From: Sulfurospirillum sp.
GTDB lineage: Bacteria; Campylobacterota; Campylobacteria; Campylobacterales; Arcobacteraceae
NCBI GenBank assembly: GCA_030491005.1
Contig: JAKZMJ010000032.1
Span: 62,001-126,000 of the forward strand
Reading direction: 5' to 3'
Length of the DNA stretch: 64,000 nt
Below, one piece after another: positions 8,820 to 18,744 of the stretch. Both the position numbers and the translations under genes were made by a program. Below the pieces are notes generated by a model that saw only the letters and a program-made list of their open reading frames with translations, had not been told where the DNA came from and did not search any database. Within the stretch, counting starts at the first letter, position 1. Every line of letters begins with the position of its first letter.

Positions 8820-11299
8820 TGAGTGATTTAATTAAGTTAAATATAGATGGTAAAGATATACAAAGTAAAGAAGGTGAAACAATATTAAATATAGCAAGAA
8901 AGAATAATATTTTTATTCCAGCTATTTGTTATTTAACTAGATGTTCACCTACACTAGCTTGTAGATTGTGTTTAGTTGAAGTTGATGGTAAGCAAGTATA
9001 TTCATGTAATGTTAAAGCAAAAGACACAATGCAAATTAAAACTACTACTGCAAATATTGAGACTGAAAGAAAAGCAATCATGGAAGTTTATGATGTAAAT
9101 CATCCTTTACAGTGTGGTGTTTGTGATCAAAGTGGAGATTGTGAGTTACAAAACTATACCTTATATATGAAATTAAATTCTCAAAAATATACTGTAAAAG
9201 ATGTGCATAGACCTGCCTCGAACTGGGGAGTTATGAATTATGACCCAGGGCTTTGTATAGTATGTGAAAAATGTGTAACTGTATGTAAAGATATGGTGGG
9301 TTCTAGTGCATTAAGTACAGTTAAAAGAAATGCTGATCCTCTTGATAAATCGTTTAAAACCTCTATGCCAAAAGATGCTTATGCTATGTGGAATAAGTTA
9401 AATAAATCTTTAATAGGTTTTGATGCTACTTCATGTGTTGATTGTGGTGAGTGTATTTCTGTTTGTCCAGTTGGGGCATTAGTTAGTAATGATTTTCAAT
9501 ATAAATCAAATTCTTGGGAGTTAAGTAAAATTCCAGCAGCAAATCCACATTCAAGTGATTGTTCTTTTATGTATTATGAAGTTAAACACGAATCAATTAT
9601 AAATCATGCAAAGCAAAAAATATATAGAGTTACAAATGAACATCATTATTCTACTTTAAATGGTGCAGGAAGATTTGCTTATGATTTTGAAAATAAAGTT
9701 GAGCAAAAAGATGAAGAAGAATTTAATAAAGCTATTAAGATGTTCAAAGATGTAGAAACTATAAAGTTCAATTCTTATATTACAAATGAAGAAGCTTATA
9801 TCTTACAAAAATTAAAAGACAAACTTTCTTGTAGATTAGTAAATGTTGATGCTTATAATTATAAAAGTTTTATAAATGAATATTCTAAAAATTCTGGTTC
9901 TTCTTTATACTCATCAAATTTAAAAGATATACATAAATCAAACTTTGTCATATCTATAGGTTCATATTTAAAATCTGACTTACCAAATGCAAGGTATGCT
10001 TTTAACAATAGTATAGTTATAAATAAAGGTGCAGGTTTATACTTTCACCCTATAAAAGACCCAATAATGGAAAAAATAGGTAAAAGAGGTAAAAATATAG
10101 AATTCGTTTATCATAAACCTTTAAGCGAAGAATCAATTTTATATTTAATTTTATATAAATTTGGAAAAAATTTACCACCTTTACTGCAAGAATATATATC
10201 TTCATTAAAAGAAACAAGAGTAAGAACAGTAGAACAAACTATAAAAGAAACGATTATAAATGTAGTAAAAGATGAAAATGGTGAAGAAAAAGAAGTAAAA
10301 GAAATAGTATCAAAAAAAATAAGCAAAGAAGAAGAATACGAATATATAAGTTTATTAGATGATATATCTTATGATGGTTCCTTATTAGATACTATAGATA
10401 AGTTATTAGCAAAAAAAGATACCTTTAGTTTAATAGTTGGAGAAGATGTAATAAGTCATCCAAATAGTAAAAACTTAGCTAAGCTTTGTGGTTTGGTTGA
10501 TAAATATACAGATTTTAAGGTAGTAATTATTCCAAGTCAAACAAATACTTTAGGAGTTAGTTTAATTTGTGATTTAGATGAATATGAGAAGGGTCTAACT
10601 ATTGGTTATAATGAAAAAGCCACATATGAGTTATCTGCTTTAGGTGATGGAAACCTTGATATACCAGCTCTTAATCAACAAGAAGGAACTTTTGTAAATA
10701 TCGATAAAAAAGTCATTCCTACAAATGCAGCACTTCCATATAAAGGTTATACTTTAAATGATATTGCTAATAATATTCTTGATATAGATGTTGAGCATAC
10801 AATAGAATATACTAAGGAATTACCAAAACAAAAAGGTTTTAAAGAAATAGATTTTGATGATTTAGTAAATAATATCAATAATTCTAGTGAAGACACTAGA
10901 GGTTATACTTTAGAAACTTTTAACTGCCAAACAAATGATTCATTTGATAAATTAAATTCTTCTATTTTAAAAAACCTAGAAAATAAAGAAAATGAAACTT
11001 TAATTTATAGAGCAAATCCAATTAATCAATTTAATGAATTTACAGCAATTGCACATGAGTTTCAAAAAAACTTAGAGTCTGGTTTATTTGTTTCTAAAGA
11101 ATTAATGAATAAATTAAATCTTCAACAAAATGATAAAGTAATAGTAAATGCAAACAATACACAAATACAATTAAATACATATATAGATGAACAAATTTCA
11201 GGAGATATAGCATATATATCAACTTTTGATAAAAAATTAAATACTAAAAATCTATTTAATACTTACAGATATAATAATGCTGTAATTACAAAGGCTTAG
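8819..11299 (+). CDS. nuoG: NADH-quinone oxidoreductase subunit G
   Basis: An 826-residue iron-sulfur subunit. Cys37, 48, 51 and 63 match cluster N1b. His95, Cys99, 102 and 108 match N5. Two complete CxxCxxCxxxC motifs follow (Cys146-156 and Cys206-216), where canonical NuoG usually supplies ligands for one cluster (N4) here. The four-cysteine N7 site is not present; only Cys248 is seen. The remaining 570 residues are a degenerate molybdopterin-oxidoreductase-like domain. A Lys/Glu-rich insert lies at about residues 460-510. The protein passes electrons through the hydrophilic arm. It ends one base before nuoH. Confidence 0.93.
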   Translation: MSDLIKLNIDGKDIQSKEGETILNIARKNNIFIPAICYLTRCSPTLACRLCLVEVDGKQVYSCNVKAKDTMQIKTTTANIETERKAIMEVYDVNHPLQCGVCDQSGDCELQNYTLYMKLNSQKYTVKDVHRPASNWGVMNYDPGLCIVCEKCVTVCKDMVGSSALSTVKRNADPLDKSFKTSMPKDAYAMWNKLNKSLIGFDATSCVDCGECISVCPVGALVSNDFQYKSNSWELSKIPAANPHSSDCSFMYYEVKHESIINHAKQKIYRVTNEHHYSTLNGAGRFAYDFENKVEQKDEEEFNKAIKMFKDVETIKFNSYITNEEAYILQKLKDKLSCRLVNVDAYNYKSFINEYSKNSGSSLYSSNLKDIHKSNFVISIGSYLKSDLPNARYAFNNSIVINKGAGLYFHPIKDPIMEKIGKRGKNIEFVYHKPLSEESILYLILYKFGKNLPPLLQEYISSLKETRVRTVEQTIKETIINVVKDENGEEKEVKEIVSKKISKEEEYEYISLLDDISYDGSLLDTIDKLLAKKDTFSLIVGEDVISHPNSKNLAKLCGLVDKYTDFKVVIIPSQTNTLGVSLICDLDEYEKGLTIGYNEKATYELSALGDGNLDIPALNQQEGTFVNIDKKVIPTNAALPYKGYTLNDIANNILDIDVEHTIEYTKELPKQKGFKEIDFDDLVNNINNSSEDTRGYTLETFNCQTNDSFDKLNSSILKNLENKENETLIYRANPINQFNEFTAIAHEFQKNLESGLFVSKELMNKLNLQQNDKVIVNANNTQIQLNTYIDEQISGDIAYISTFDKKLNTKNLFNTYRYNNAVITKA

Positions 11300-11300
11300 G

Positions 11301-12293
11301 ATGGAAACAGCTTATATTATAGAAACAATAATAAAAGTCATTATAGTTCTTACAGTATTTTCAGCTCTTGCTGGATTTACAACTTATATTGAAAGAAAAG
11401 TACTTGCATTTATGCAAAGGCGACTGGGACCCACAAATGTAGGACCTTATGGACTTTTACAATTAGCAGCTGATGGTATCAAACTTTTTACAAAAGAAGA
11501 TTTTATTCCTCAAAATGCTGCAAAACCTATATTTATGATAGCTCCTATTATAACAGCTGCGACTGCTTTTATAGCTATGAGTGCTATTCCATTTTTTCCA
11601 GAATTTGAACTTTTTGGATATACGGTTCGTCCTATTATCTCAGATATTAATGTTGGAGTATTATTTGTATTAGGAGTTGCTTCCATTGGACTTTATGGTC
11701 CTTTATTAGCTGGTATGAGTTCTGCTAATAAATGGGCTTTATTAGGAGGGGCTAGAACAGCCATTCAGCTTTTATCGTATGAAGTTGTTTCAGGACTTGC
11801 ACTATTGGCTCCTTTGATGTTAGTTGGAAGTTTATCTTTAATTGATATTAATAATTATCAAAGTGGTGGAGTTATAAATTGGCTTGTATGGACACAACCT
11901 TTAGCTTTTATTTTATTTGTTATTGCTGGTTTTGCTGAGACAAATAGAACACCTTTTGATTTATTAGAACATGAAGCTGAACTAGTAGCAGGTTATGCAA
12001 CTGAGTATTCAGGTATGAGATGGGGAATGTTTTTTATAGGTGAATATGCGAATTTATTTACTGTTTGTTTTTTAATTTCACTTATATTTTTAGGTGGGTT
12101 TAATGATCTTTGGTTCATTCCAGGTGGTTTGGCTATTGTAGGTAAAGTTATGTTTTTAATATTTTTCTTTTTATGGACACGAGCATCTTGGCCTCATATT
12201 AGACCAGATCAATTAATGTGGTTATGTTGGAAAATTTTAATGCCATTAGCAGTAATTAATATATTAATTACTGGTTTTGTGATGATGTTTTAG
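11301..12293 (+). CDS. nuoH: NADH-quinone oxidoreductase subunit H
   Basis: A 330-residue membrane subunit with about eight transmembrane helices that links the quinone site to the proton pumps. Diagnostic sequences are YIERKVLAFMQRRLGP, the loop with ETNRTPFDLLEHEAELVAGY, and the C-terminal RASWPHIRPDQLM. The start ATG follows the nuoG stop directly. Confidence 0.96.
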   Translation: METAYIIETIIKVIIVLTVFSALAGFTTYIERKVLAFMQRRLGPTNVGPYGLLQLAADGIKLFTKEDFIPQNAAKPIFMIAPIITAATAFIAMSAIPFFPEFELFGYTVRPIISDINVGVLFVLGVASIGLYGPLLAGMSSANKWALLGGARTAIQLLSYEVVSGLALLAPLMLVGSLSLIDINNYQSGGVINWLVWTQPLAFILFVIAGFAETNRTPFDLLEHEAELVAGYATEYSGMRWGMFFIGEYANLFTVCFLISLIFLGGFNDLWFIPGGLAIVGKVMFLIFFFLWTRASWPHIRPDQLMWLCWKILMPLAVINILITGFVMMF

Positions 12294-12301
12294 GAGTTAT
12301 G

Positions 12302-12922
12302 ATGATAGATAAATTAAATAATAGAAATATAGATATGGGTGAGTATGTAAATATTGTAGAAGAACAATATCCTACAGATAATTGGTCTATGTTTAAGCAA
12401 GTATGTAAACGATCATTAAAAGGTGAATTATTAACTGGTTTAAAAATTACTTTCATCATGATGAAAGAAGCACTTTTTAATAAAAATATGCATACAGTTC
12501 AATACCCTGAGGAAAAACTTCCTATTAGTAATAGATATAGAGCAGTTCATAAATTATTAGGACTTTTAGAATCAGGTGAAAACAGATGTATTGGTTGTGG
12601 TCTTTGTGAAAAAATCTGTATATCTCAATGTATTAAAATGGATACAAAAATTGATGAAAATTCCAGAAAAGAAGTACTAGAATATACTATTAATATGGGT
12701 CGATGTATTTTTTGTGGTTATTGTGCTGAGGTTTGTCCTGAATTAGCAATAGTTCACGGAGGAAGATATGAAAATGCAAGTGAACAAAGAGCTCATTTTG
12801 CTTTAAAAGAAGATTTATTAACTCCACTTGATAAATTAATCTTTCAAAAAGAATATACAGGTTTTGGTGCTGTATCTCCTGATGCTGATGCAAAAATTAA
12901 AAAAACACCTTTATCTTATTAG
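12302..12922 (+). CDS. nuoI: NADH-quinone oxidoreductase subunit I
   Basis: A subunit of about 206 residues with two ferredoxin-like [4Fe-4S] motifs (N6a and N6b). The first is CIGCGLCEKICISQC, with an extra Cys but without the usual Pro, and the second CIFCGYCAEVCP. Two adjacent ATGs exist at 12299 and 12302; AGGAG at 12292-12296 is better spaced from the second. The gene follows nuoH by a few bases and precedes nuoJ by 8. Confidence 0.95.
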   Translation: MIDKLNNRNIDMGEYVNIVEEQYPTDNWSMFKQVCKRSLKGELLTGLKITFIMMKEALFNKNMHTVQYPEEKLPISNRYRAVHKLLGLLESGENRCIGCGLCEKICISQCIKMDTKIDENSRKEVLEYTINMGRCIFCGYCAEVCPELAIVHGGRYENASEQRAHFALKEDLLTPLDKLIFQKEYTGFGAVSPDADAKIKKTPLSY

Positions 12923-12930
12923 GAGAAATA

Positions 12931-13518
12931 ATGTTTGAGATTGTAGCGTTTTATTTATTTTCATTTTTAACAATTACTATGTTTTGTATTACTGTTTATG
13001 TCAATAATGCTTTATATGCCTTAAGTTCCTTAGCTGCTGGAATGATTTTTATTTCTGCATTTTTCTTTTTACTTGATGCTGATTTTTTAGGAGTCGTTCA
13101 AATTACTGTTTATACAGGTGCTATTATGGCTTTATATGCTTTTGGTATGATGTTTTTTGACTCATTAACTGTTGTAAAAGAAAAGATAAAAAATCCAAGA
13201 TTAGTATTTGTATTATCAGGTTTAATAGCACTTATTATTGTAATAATATTTGTAAGCCCAATAATTACAACAAATATACAAGCACAATATCCAGTTCATC
13301 CATCTTGGGGTAATATTCAAGATATTGGTATAGTTTTATTTACTAAATATTTAATTCCTTTTGAATTAGCAGCTGTTATGTTACTAGTTGCCATGATAGG
13401 TGGGATTATTTTAGCTGGCAAAAAAATGGATGTTTCTTATTCGCTTCTAAGTGAAGATGAGATTGATAAACTTGAAAAAACAAATTTACTACAAGATAAT
13501 GATAAGGATAAAAAATGA
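12931..13518 (+). CDS. nuoJ: NADH-quinone oxidoreductase subunit J
   Basis: A 195-residue membrane subunit with five hydrophobic segments. The segment LGVVQITVYTGAIMALYAFGMMF in the third helix is the NuoJ/ND6 hallmark and contains the pi-bulge region. The charged tail is short. AGGAG precedes the ATG, and the stop overlaps the nuoK start by 4 bases. Confidence 0.95.
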   Translation: MFEIVAFYLFSFLTITMFCITVYVNNALYALSSLAAGMIFISAFFFLLDADFLGVVQITVYTGAIMALYAFGMMFFDSLTVVKEKIKNPRLVFVLSGLIALIIVIIFVSPIITTNIQAQYPVHPSWGNIQDIGIVLFTKYLIPFELAAVMLLVAMIGGIILAGKKMDVSYSLLSEDEIDKLEKTNLLQDNDKDKK

Positions 13519-13814
13519 CACTAAATTCCTATTTGATTTTATCTGCTATACTTTTTACTATAGGAATAGTGGGTGTTATAAGAAGAAAAAACTTATTAAT
13601 GTTATTTTTTGCAACTGAGATTATGCTAAATGCTGTTAATATTGGACTTGCTGCTATTTCTAAGTTTTATGGTGATTTAACTGGTCAGATATTTGCTTTT
13701 TTCATTATAGCAATTGCCGCATCTGAAGTAGCTATTGGACTTGGATTATTAATACTTTGGTTTAAGAAAAAAAATTCAATAAACCTTGATACAATTCAGA
13801 ATATGAAAGGCTAA
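13515..13814 (+). CDS. nuoK: NADH-quinone oxidoreductase subunit K
   Basis: A 99-residue three-helix membrane subunit. The glutamates in FFATEIMLNAVNI and in AASEVAIGLG match the two conserved membrane carboxylates of NuoK/ND4L that take part in proton transfer. It overlaps both nuoJ and nuoL, which indicates coupled translation. Confidence 0.95.
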   Translation: MTLNSYLILSAILFTIGIVGVIRRKNLLMLFFATEIMLNAVNIGLAAISKFYGDLTGQIFAFFIIAIAASEVAIGLGLLILWFKKKNSINLDTIQNMKG

Positions 13815-15703
13815 TGATGGAAAAGTTTTTATACATAGCACTTTTTGCCCCATTATTAGGTTCTTTAGTTGCTGCTTTATTTGCACAAAAACCTAAAATA
13901 CTTTTTGTAGGAATTTTTACTTCGTTGATGTTAGGTATTTCTATGCTGGCATCTTTAAATTTACTTTATCATATATTTACAACAGATCAAATTGTTCATT
14001 TAAGAATGATGGATTGGATAGTTGTTGGTAAATTAGATATTCCTTTTGGTTTCGTTGTAGATCAAATATCTGTTACCATGATGTGTGTGGTAACTTTGGT
14101 ATCAACTATTGTTCATATACACTCAATTGGATATATGGACCATGATAAAAGTTTTAATAGATTTTTTTCATATCTTAGTGCTTTTGTATTTTCTATGATG
14201 ATTTTAGTTATGAGTGATAACTTTGTTGGTTTATTTATTGGTTGGGAAGGAGTAGGATTATGTTCATGGTTATTAATTGGATTTTGGTATCACAAAGGCG
14301 ATGAAAGTAGAGATATAAATCCTTCTGTCTCTCCATCATGGGCTGCAAATGAAGCTTTTATTATGAATAGAATTGCTGATTTAGGTATGCTTGTTGGTAT
14401 ATTTTTAATTTATTGGAATATAGGTTCTTTACAATATGATATTGTTTTTGAAAATATTTCATCATTATCATCTGGTTTAATTGTAGCAATTGGAATTTTT
14501 CTTTTTATTGGTGCCATGGGTAAATCTGCACAGTTTCCTTTTCATACTTGGTTAGCTGATGCTATGGAAGGTCCAACGCCAGTTTCTGCTTTAATTCATG
14601 CAGCTACCATGGTAACTGCTGGTGTGTATTTATTAATAAGAGCAAATGAGATATTTTTAAGCGTACCCCAGTTAGGTTATTTTATAGCTTGTCTTGGTGC
14701 TTTTGTAGCTATTTTTGCTGCATCTATGGCACTTATTAATAATGATATGAAAAAAATCATTGCTTATTCAACTTTATCTCAATTAGGATATATGTTTGTA
14801 GCTGCTGGTTTAGGAGCTTATTGGGTAGCATTATTTCACCTTGCAACTCATGCCTTTTTTAAATCAGTTTTATTTTTAGGAGCTGGAAATGTTATGCATG
14901 CTATGAATAACGAACTTAATATTAAAAAAATGGGTGGACTTCATAAGCATATGAAAGGCACTTCCATTATCATGACTATTGCGTCCCTTGCTCTTGCTGG
15001 TATTTTTCCTTTAGCTGGATTTTTCTCAAAAGATAAGATACTTGAAGCTGCATTTAATGGCGAGGCTTTCTTTTTATGGTTCATATTATGGATAACAGCA
15101 GGATTAACAGCTTTTTATTCATTTAGACTTATAATGCTAGTATTTCATGGTGAAGAAAAATATCATAAATATGATTACAAACCTCATGAAACATATTCTT
15201 TTGTTATTATTGCTATGGCTCCTCTTGCTTTTTTAGCTATTATTGCAGGTTGGTTTGAGCATAGTTTTGTTGTATTTGTAAGTAAATTATTACCATCTTG
15301 GCAAGCAAATAATATAAGTCATTCAACTGCTTATATATTAATAGCTATAACTTCTGCTATTGCTTTATTTGGAATATTTTATGCTGTATATAAGTACAAA
15401 AAAGGTGGCTTTGATAAATCTTGGGATAGCAACAGTATTTATAAAATAGTAAAAAACCAATATTATGTTCCTTGGTTTTATGAAAATATTATTTGCAAAA
15501 CATATCTGAGTTTATCAAAAATAGCTTGGAAGATTGATATTGCATTTATAGATACTATTGTTGATTTAATTGCTAAAACTTTTTATAAAAGTGGTCAAAA
15601 AGCAAGAATTATTCAATCATCGAATTTATCTAATTCGCTTAAAATTATGATAATAGCAATTACAATATTATTAGTGTTTAGCCTAACACTAAGTATTGTA
15701 TAA
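13814..15703 (+). CDS. nuoL: NADH-quinone oxidoreductase subunit L (antiporter-like)
   Basis: A 629-residue antiporter-like proton-pumping subunit with about 16 transmembrane helices. Conserved sequences are FIGWEGVGLCSWLLIGFWY (with the key Glu), FPFHTWLADAMEGPTPVSALIHAATMV and LAFFSKD-like AGFFSKDKI. A C-terminal amphipathic lateral helix followed by a last membrane segment is consistent with NuoL. Two adjacent ATGs (13814 and 13817) are possible starts; the first overlaps the nuoK stop. Confidence 0.96.
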   Translation: MMEKFLYIALFAPLLGSLVAALFAQKPKILFVGIFTSLMLGISMLASLNLLYHIFTTDQIVHLRMMDWIVVGKLDIPFGFVVDQISVTMMCVVTLVSTIVHIHSIGYMDHDKSFNRFFSYLSAFVFSMMILVMSDNFVGLFIGWEGVGLCSWLLIGFWYHKGDESRDINPSVSPSWAANEAFIMNRIADLGMLVGIFLIYWNIGSLQYDIVFENISSLSSGLIVAIGIFLFIGAMGKSAQFPFHTWLADAMEGPTPVSALIHAATMVTAGVYLLIRANEIFLSVPQLGYFIACLGAFVAIFAASMALINNDMKKIIAYSTLSQLGYMFVAAGLGAYWVALFHLATHAFFKSVLFLGAGNVMHAMNNELNIKKMGGLHKHMKGTSIIMTIASLALAGIFPLAGFFSKDKILEAAFNGEAFFLWFILWITAGLTAFYSFRLIMLVFHGEEKYHKYDYKPHETYSFVIIAMAPLAFLAIIAGWFEHSFVVFVSKLLPSWQANNISHSTAYILIAITSAIALFGIFYAVYKYKKGGFDKSWDSNSIYKIVKNQYYVPWFYENIICKTYLSLSKIAWKIDIAFIDTIVDLIAKTFYKSGQKARIIQSSNLSNSLKIMIIAITILLVFSLTLSIV

Positions 15704-15719
15704 GTAAGGGGTTTATAAG

Positions 15720-17252
15720 ATGGATTATATTTTAACAATACTAATATTTTTTCCTGCATTTGCAGCTGTTCTTGGGTTTTTAGTAAATTCAAATTCAATT
15801 AGAGTATATGGTATTATTGTAAGTGCTATAGAGTTTTTATTAAGTATTTTTATGTGGATAAATTTTGATTTAAGTATTGCTGATATGCAGTTTATACAAG
15901 ATATTCCAATAATTTCTACTTATGGAATTCACTATATTGTAGGTATTGATGGTATTTCATTATTTTTAGTTTTAATGACTACATTTATGACTATGATATC
16001 TCTTATAGGTTTAAGTGAAAAAAGAGATTTAAAATACCTTATTCTTAGTGTTTTATTTTTAGAAATGACAATGATAGCAGTTTTTTTAGTATTAGATATG
16101 ATTATATTTTATACATTTTGGGAGCTATCACTTGTACCTATGTTATATATTATCGGAGTTTGGGGTGGAAAATTAAGAATTTATGCTTCTATTAAATTCT
16201 TTTTATATACCTTTACAGCCTCAATTTTTATGCTTTTAGCTATTTTATACTTAGGATATGTTTATTTTCAAACAACAGGTATATGGAGCTTTAGCTTAAT
16301 TAACTGGAATACTATGATTTTACCATTTGATATGCAATTATGGTTATTTGTAGGATTTTTTATTGGTTTTGCTGTAAAGGTGCCTATGTTTCCTTTTCAT
16401 ACTTGGCTTCCTTATGCCCACGGACAAGCTCCAACAATTGGTTCAGTCATACTAGCAGCTATTTTATTAAAGATGGGAACCTATGGTTTTGTAAGAATTT
16501 CTTTGCCTATGTTTCCAGATGCTAGTGTATATTTTATACCATTCATGGCAAGTTTAGCTTTAATTGCTATTATTTATACGGCCATGATAGCTTATGCCCA
16601 AGAAGATATGAAACAAATCATAGCTTATTCATCAGTTTCACATATGGGTGTTATAATCTTAGGAATTTTTGCTTTAAATGTTGAAGGTATTTCTGGTGCT
16701 ATATTTTTGATGATTTCACATGGTATAGTATCAGGTGCTTTATTTATGTTAGTTGGTATGATATATGATAGAAGGCATACAAAATTAATTAAAGATTTTG
16801 GTGGTCTAGCACAAGTTATGCCAAAATTTGCAGTAATATTTGCTTTTATGCTTATGGCTTCGGTTGGACTTCCTTTAACCATAGGTTTTGTAGGTGAATT
16901 TCTAGCCTTATTAGGTTTCTTTAACTACTCACCTGTTTTAACTTTACTTGCAGGTTTTACTATTATCTTAGGTGCTGTTTATATGTTGGTTATGTATAAA
17001 AAATCATTCTTTGGACCTTTAAGTAATGAAAAAAATAAAAACCTTAAAGATTTAAAAGGAAGAGAACTTTTTGCTTTAATACCTTTATTAATCTTAGTTG
17101 TATTATTTGGTATTTATCCAAAACCTATTTTACAACCAGCTGATAAATCTGTAACTAGGCTTATAAATATAATGCAACAAAAGTCTGTAAAAGAGCAAAC
17201 AAGAATAAAAATAATATCTTTAAATAGTATCAAGAAGGTGCAAAATGACTAA
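15720..17252 (+). CDS. nuoM: NADH-quinone oxidoreductase subunit M (antiporter-like)
   Basis: A 510-residue antiporter-like membrane subunit. FWELSLVPMLYIIGVWGG holds the conserved Glu, and VKVPMFPFHTWLPYAHGQAPT is the NuoM/ND4 signature with its pumping lysine nearby. About 14 transmembrane helices are seen. The start is 16 bases after nuoL, preceded by AAGGGG. The last 8 bases overlap nuoN. Confidence 0.96.
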   Translation: MDYILTILIFFPAFAAVLGFLVNSNSIRVYGIIVSAIEFLLSIFMWINFDLSIADMQFIQDIPIISTYGIHYIVGIDGISLFLVLMTTFMTMISLIGLSEKRDLKYLILSVLFLEMTMIAVFLVLDMIIFYTFWELSLVPMLYIIGVWGGKLRIYASIKFFLYTFTASIFMLLAILYLGYVYFQTTGIWSFSLINWNTMILPFDMQLWLFVGFFIGFAVKVPMFPFHTWLPYAHGQAPTIGSVILAAILLKMGTYGFVRISLPMFPDASVYFIPFMASLALIAIIYTAMIAYAQEDMKQIIAYSSVSHMGVIILGIFALNVEGISGAIFLMISHGIVSGALFMLVGMIYDRRHTKLIKDFGGLAQVMPKFAVIFAFMLMASVGLPLTIGFVGEFLALLGFFNYSPVLTLLAGFTIILGAVYMLVMYKKSFFGPLSNEKNKNLKDLKGRELFALIPLLILVVLFGIYPKPILQPADKSVTRLINIMQQKSVKEQTRIKIISLNSIKKVQND

Positions 17253-18741
17253 TGTAATTATTGATTTACCAAGTTTTGCAAGTTTAAATATCGCTACAAT
17301 TGCACCTATGATGACTTTAGTCGTTGGTGCTTTACTTATTTTATGTATTGATTTATTTTCTAAAAATATTGACAAATCTTTATACATTATTTTAAGTGTT
17401 TTATTTTTACTTATAGATTTAGCTTTAGTTTTCAACTTTACAAACAATGCTAATAATAGAGGTTTCTTTGATTTAATGCTACTAGATGGTATATCTATTT
17501 TATCGCAAAGCATTATAATCATGGCATCAATATTTTTTATTTTAACAGCTATTACAAAACTTAGATTTCAAGAACATAGATATCCTGAATATTTTGCTTT
17601 ATATTTATTTATGATTAGTGGATTTCAATTTATGGTAAGTTCAGATTCTTTAATTTTGATTTTTATAGGATTAGAAACTGCATCTATTTCTTTATATACT
17701 CTAATTGCCATGCACAATAAAGACAATGCAATAGAAGCTGCAATTAAATATTTTACTATGGGAGCATTTGCAACTGCATTTTTTGCATTTGGTTCTATGG
17801 TTTTTTATGCGTTAACAAGCAGTGTAGAGCTAAATACAATCGCACAAGTATTAGCTAGTTCTAATTTTGATAATTATCCTTTGATTATGCTAGGTATTAT
17901 TTTTATCTTTGCAGCCTTAGGATTTAAATTATCACTAGTTCCTTTTCATACATGGGTACCTGATGTTTATGAAGGTTCTACTTCTTCTCTTGCTGGTTTC
18001 TTGTCTATTGTTCCTAAAATAGCTGGTTTTATTGTAGCTTTAAGATTTTTTGAGGTTTTTCTTGAATACGGCGATATTTATGTTGAAATGATACTATATA
18101 TAAGTGTCGTTTTAACAATGACTATCCCAAACTTAATAGCACTAGTTCAAACAGATATTAAAAGAATGTTAGCTTATTCTTCTATTTCAAATGCAGGTTT
18201 TGCAATGGCTGCTATATTAATAGGTACTAGCCAAGCAACTACTGGTTTATTTTTATATTGGATATTATTTTTAATTACTAATCTTGGAGCTTTTACTTTT
18301 CTTTGGCTTAATAGAACTAAAGATTATAAAACATTTAAATCAGATCATGCACTTGAAAAATACTCAGGTTTAATTAAAACTTCACCTTTAAGTGCTTTTA
18401 TTTTAGGATTATTATTATTAAGTCTTGCAGGACTTCCTCCTTTTTCTTTATTCTGGGGAAAAATGTATTTAATAAGTAGCTCAGTAAATGCTGATTATAT
18501 GATTCTTGCTGTTATTATGCTTATTAATTCTGCTATTGCTGTTTATTATTATTTAAAACCAATTATTTATATATTTTTCAAAGACCCTATACAAAATCAT
18601 CAAAGGCACCATATGACAAATGCGACAATAAGTACAAAAAGTATAGTAGCTTTTTGTGCAGTTCTTAGTGTGTTTTCCATTTTTTTAATAGATCCATTAT
18701 TAGATATAATATCTTATTATGTTAATATGGCAGGATATTAA
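17245..18741 (+). CDS. nuoN: NADH-quinone oxidoreductase subunit N (antiporter-like)
   Basis: The last subunit of the complex I operon, with 498 residues and about 14 transmembrane helices. IFIGLETASISLYTLIAM carries the conserved Glu, and SLVPFHTWVPDVYEGS is the NuoN signature. The ATG lies inside the end of nuoM, with GAAGGTG as ribosome binding site. A gene for a Bax-like enzyme follows after 3 bases, so transcription may continue into it. Confidence 0.96.
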   Translation: MTNVIIDLPSFASLNIATIAPMMTLVVGALLILCIDLFSKNIDKSLYIILSVLFLLIDLALVFNFTNNANNRGFFDLMLLDGISILSQSIIIMASIFFILTAITKLRFQEHRYPEYFALYLFMISGFQFMVSSDSLILIFIGLETASISLYTLIAMHNKDNAIEAAIKYFTMGAFATAFFAFGSMVFYALTSSVELNTIAQVLASSNFDNYPLIMLGIIFIFAALGFKLSLVPFHTWVPDVYEGSTSSLAGFLSIVPKIAGFIVALRFFEVFLEYGDIYVEMILYISVVLTMTIPNLIALVQTDIKRMLAYSSISNAGFAMAAILIGTSQATTGLFLYWILFLITNLGAFTFLWLNRTKDYKTFKSDHALEKYSGLIKTSPLSAFILGLLLLSLAGLPPFSLFWGKMYLISSSVNADYMILAVIMLINSAIAVYYYLKPIIYIFFKDPIQNHQRHHMTNATISTKSIVAFCAVLSVFSIFLIDPLLDIISYYVNMAGY

Positions 18742-18744
18742 GGT

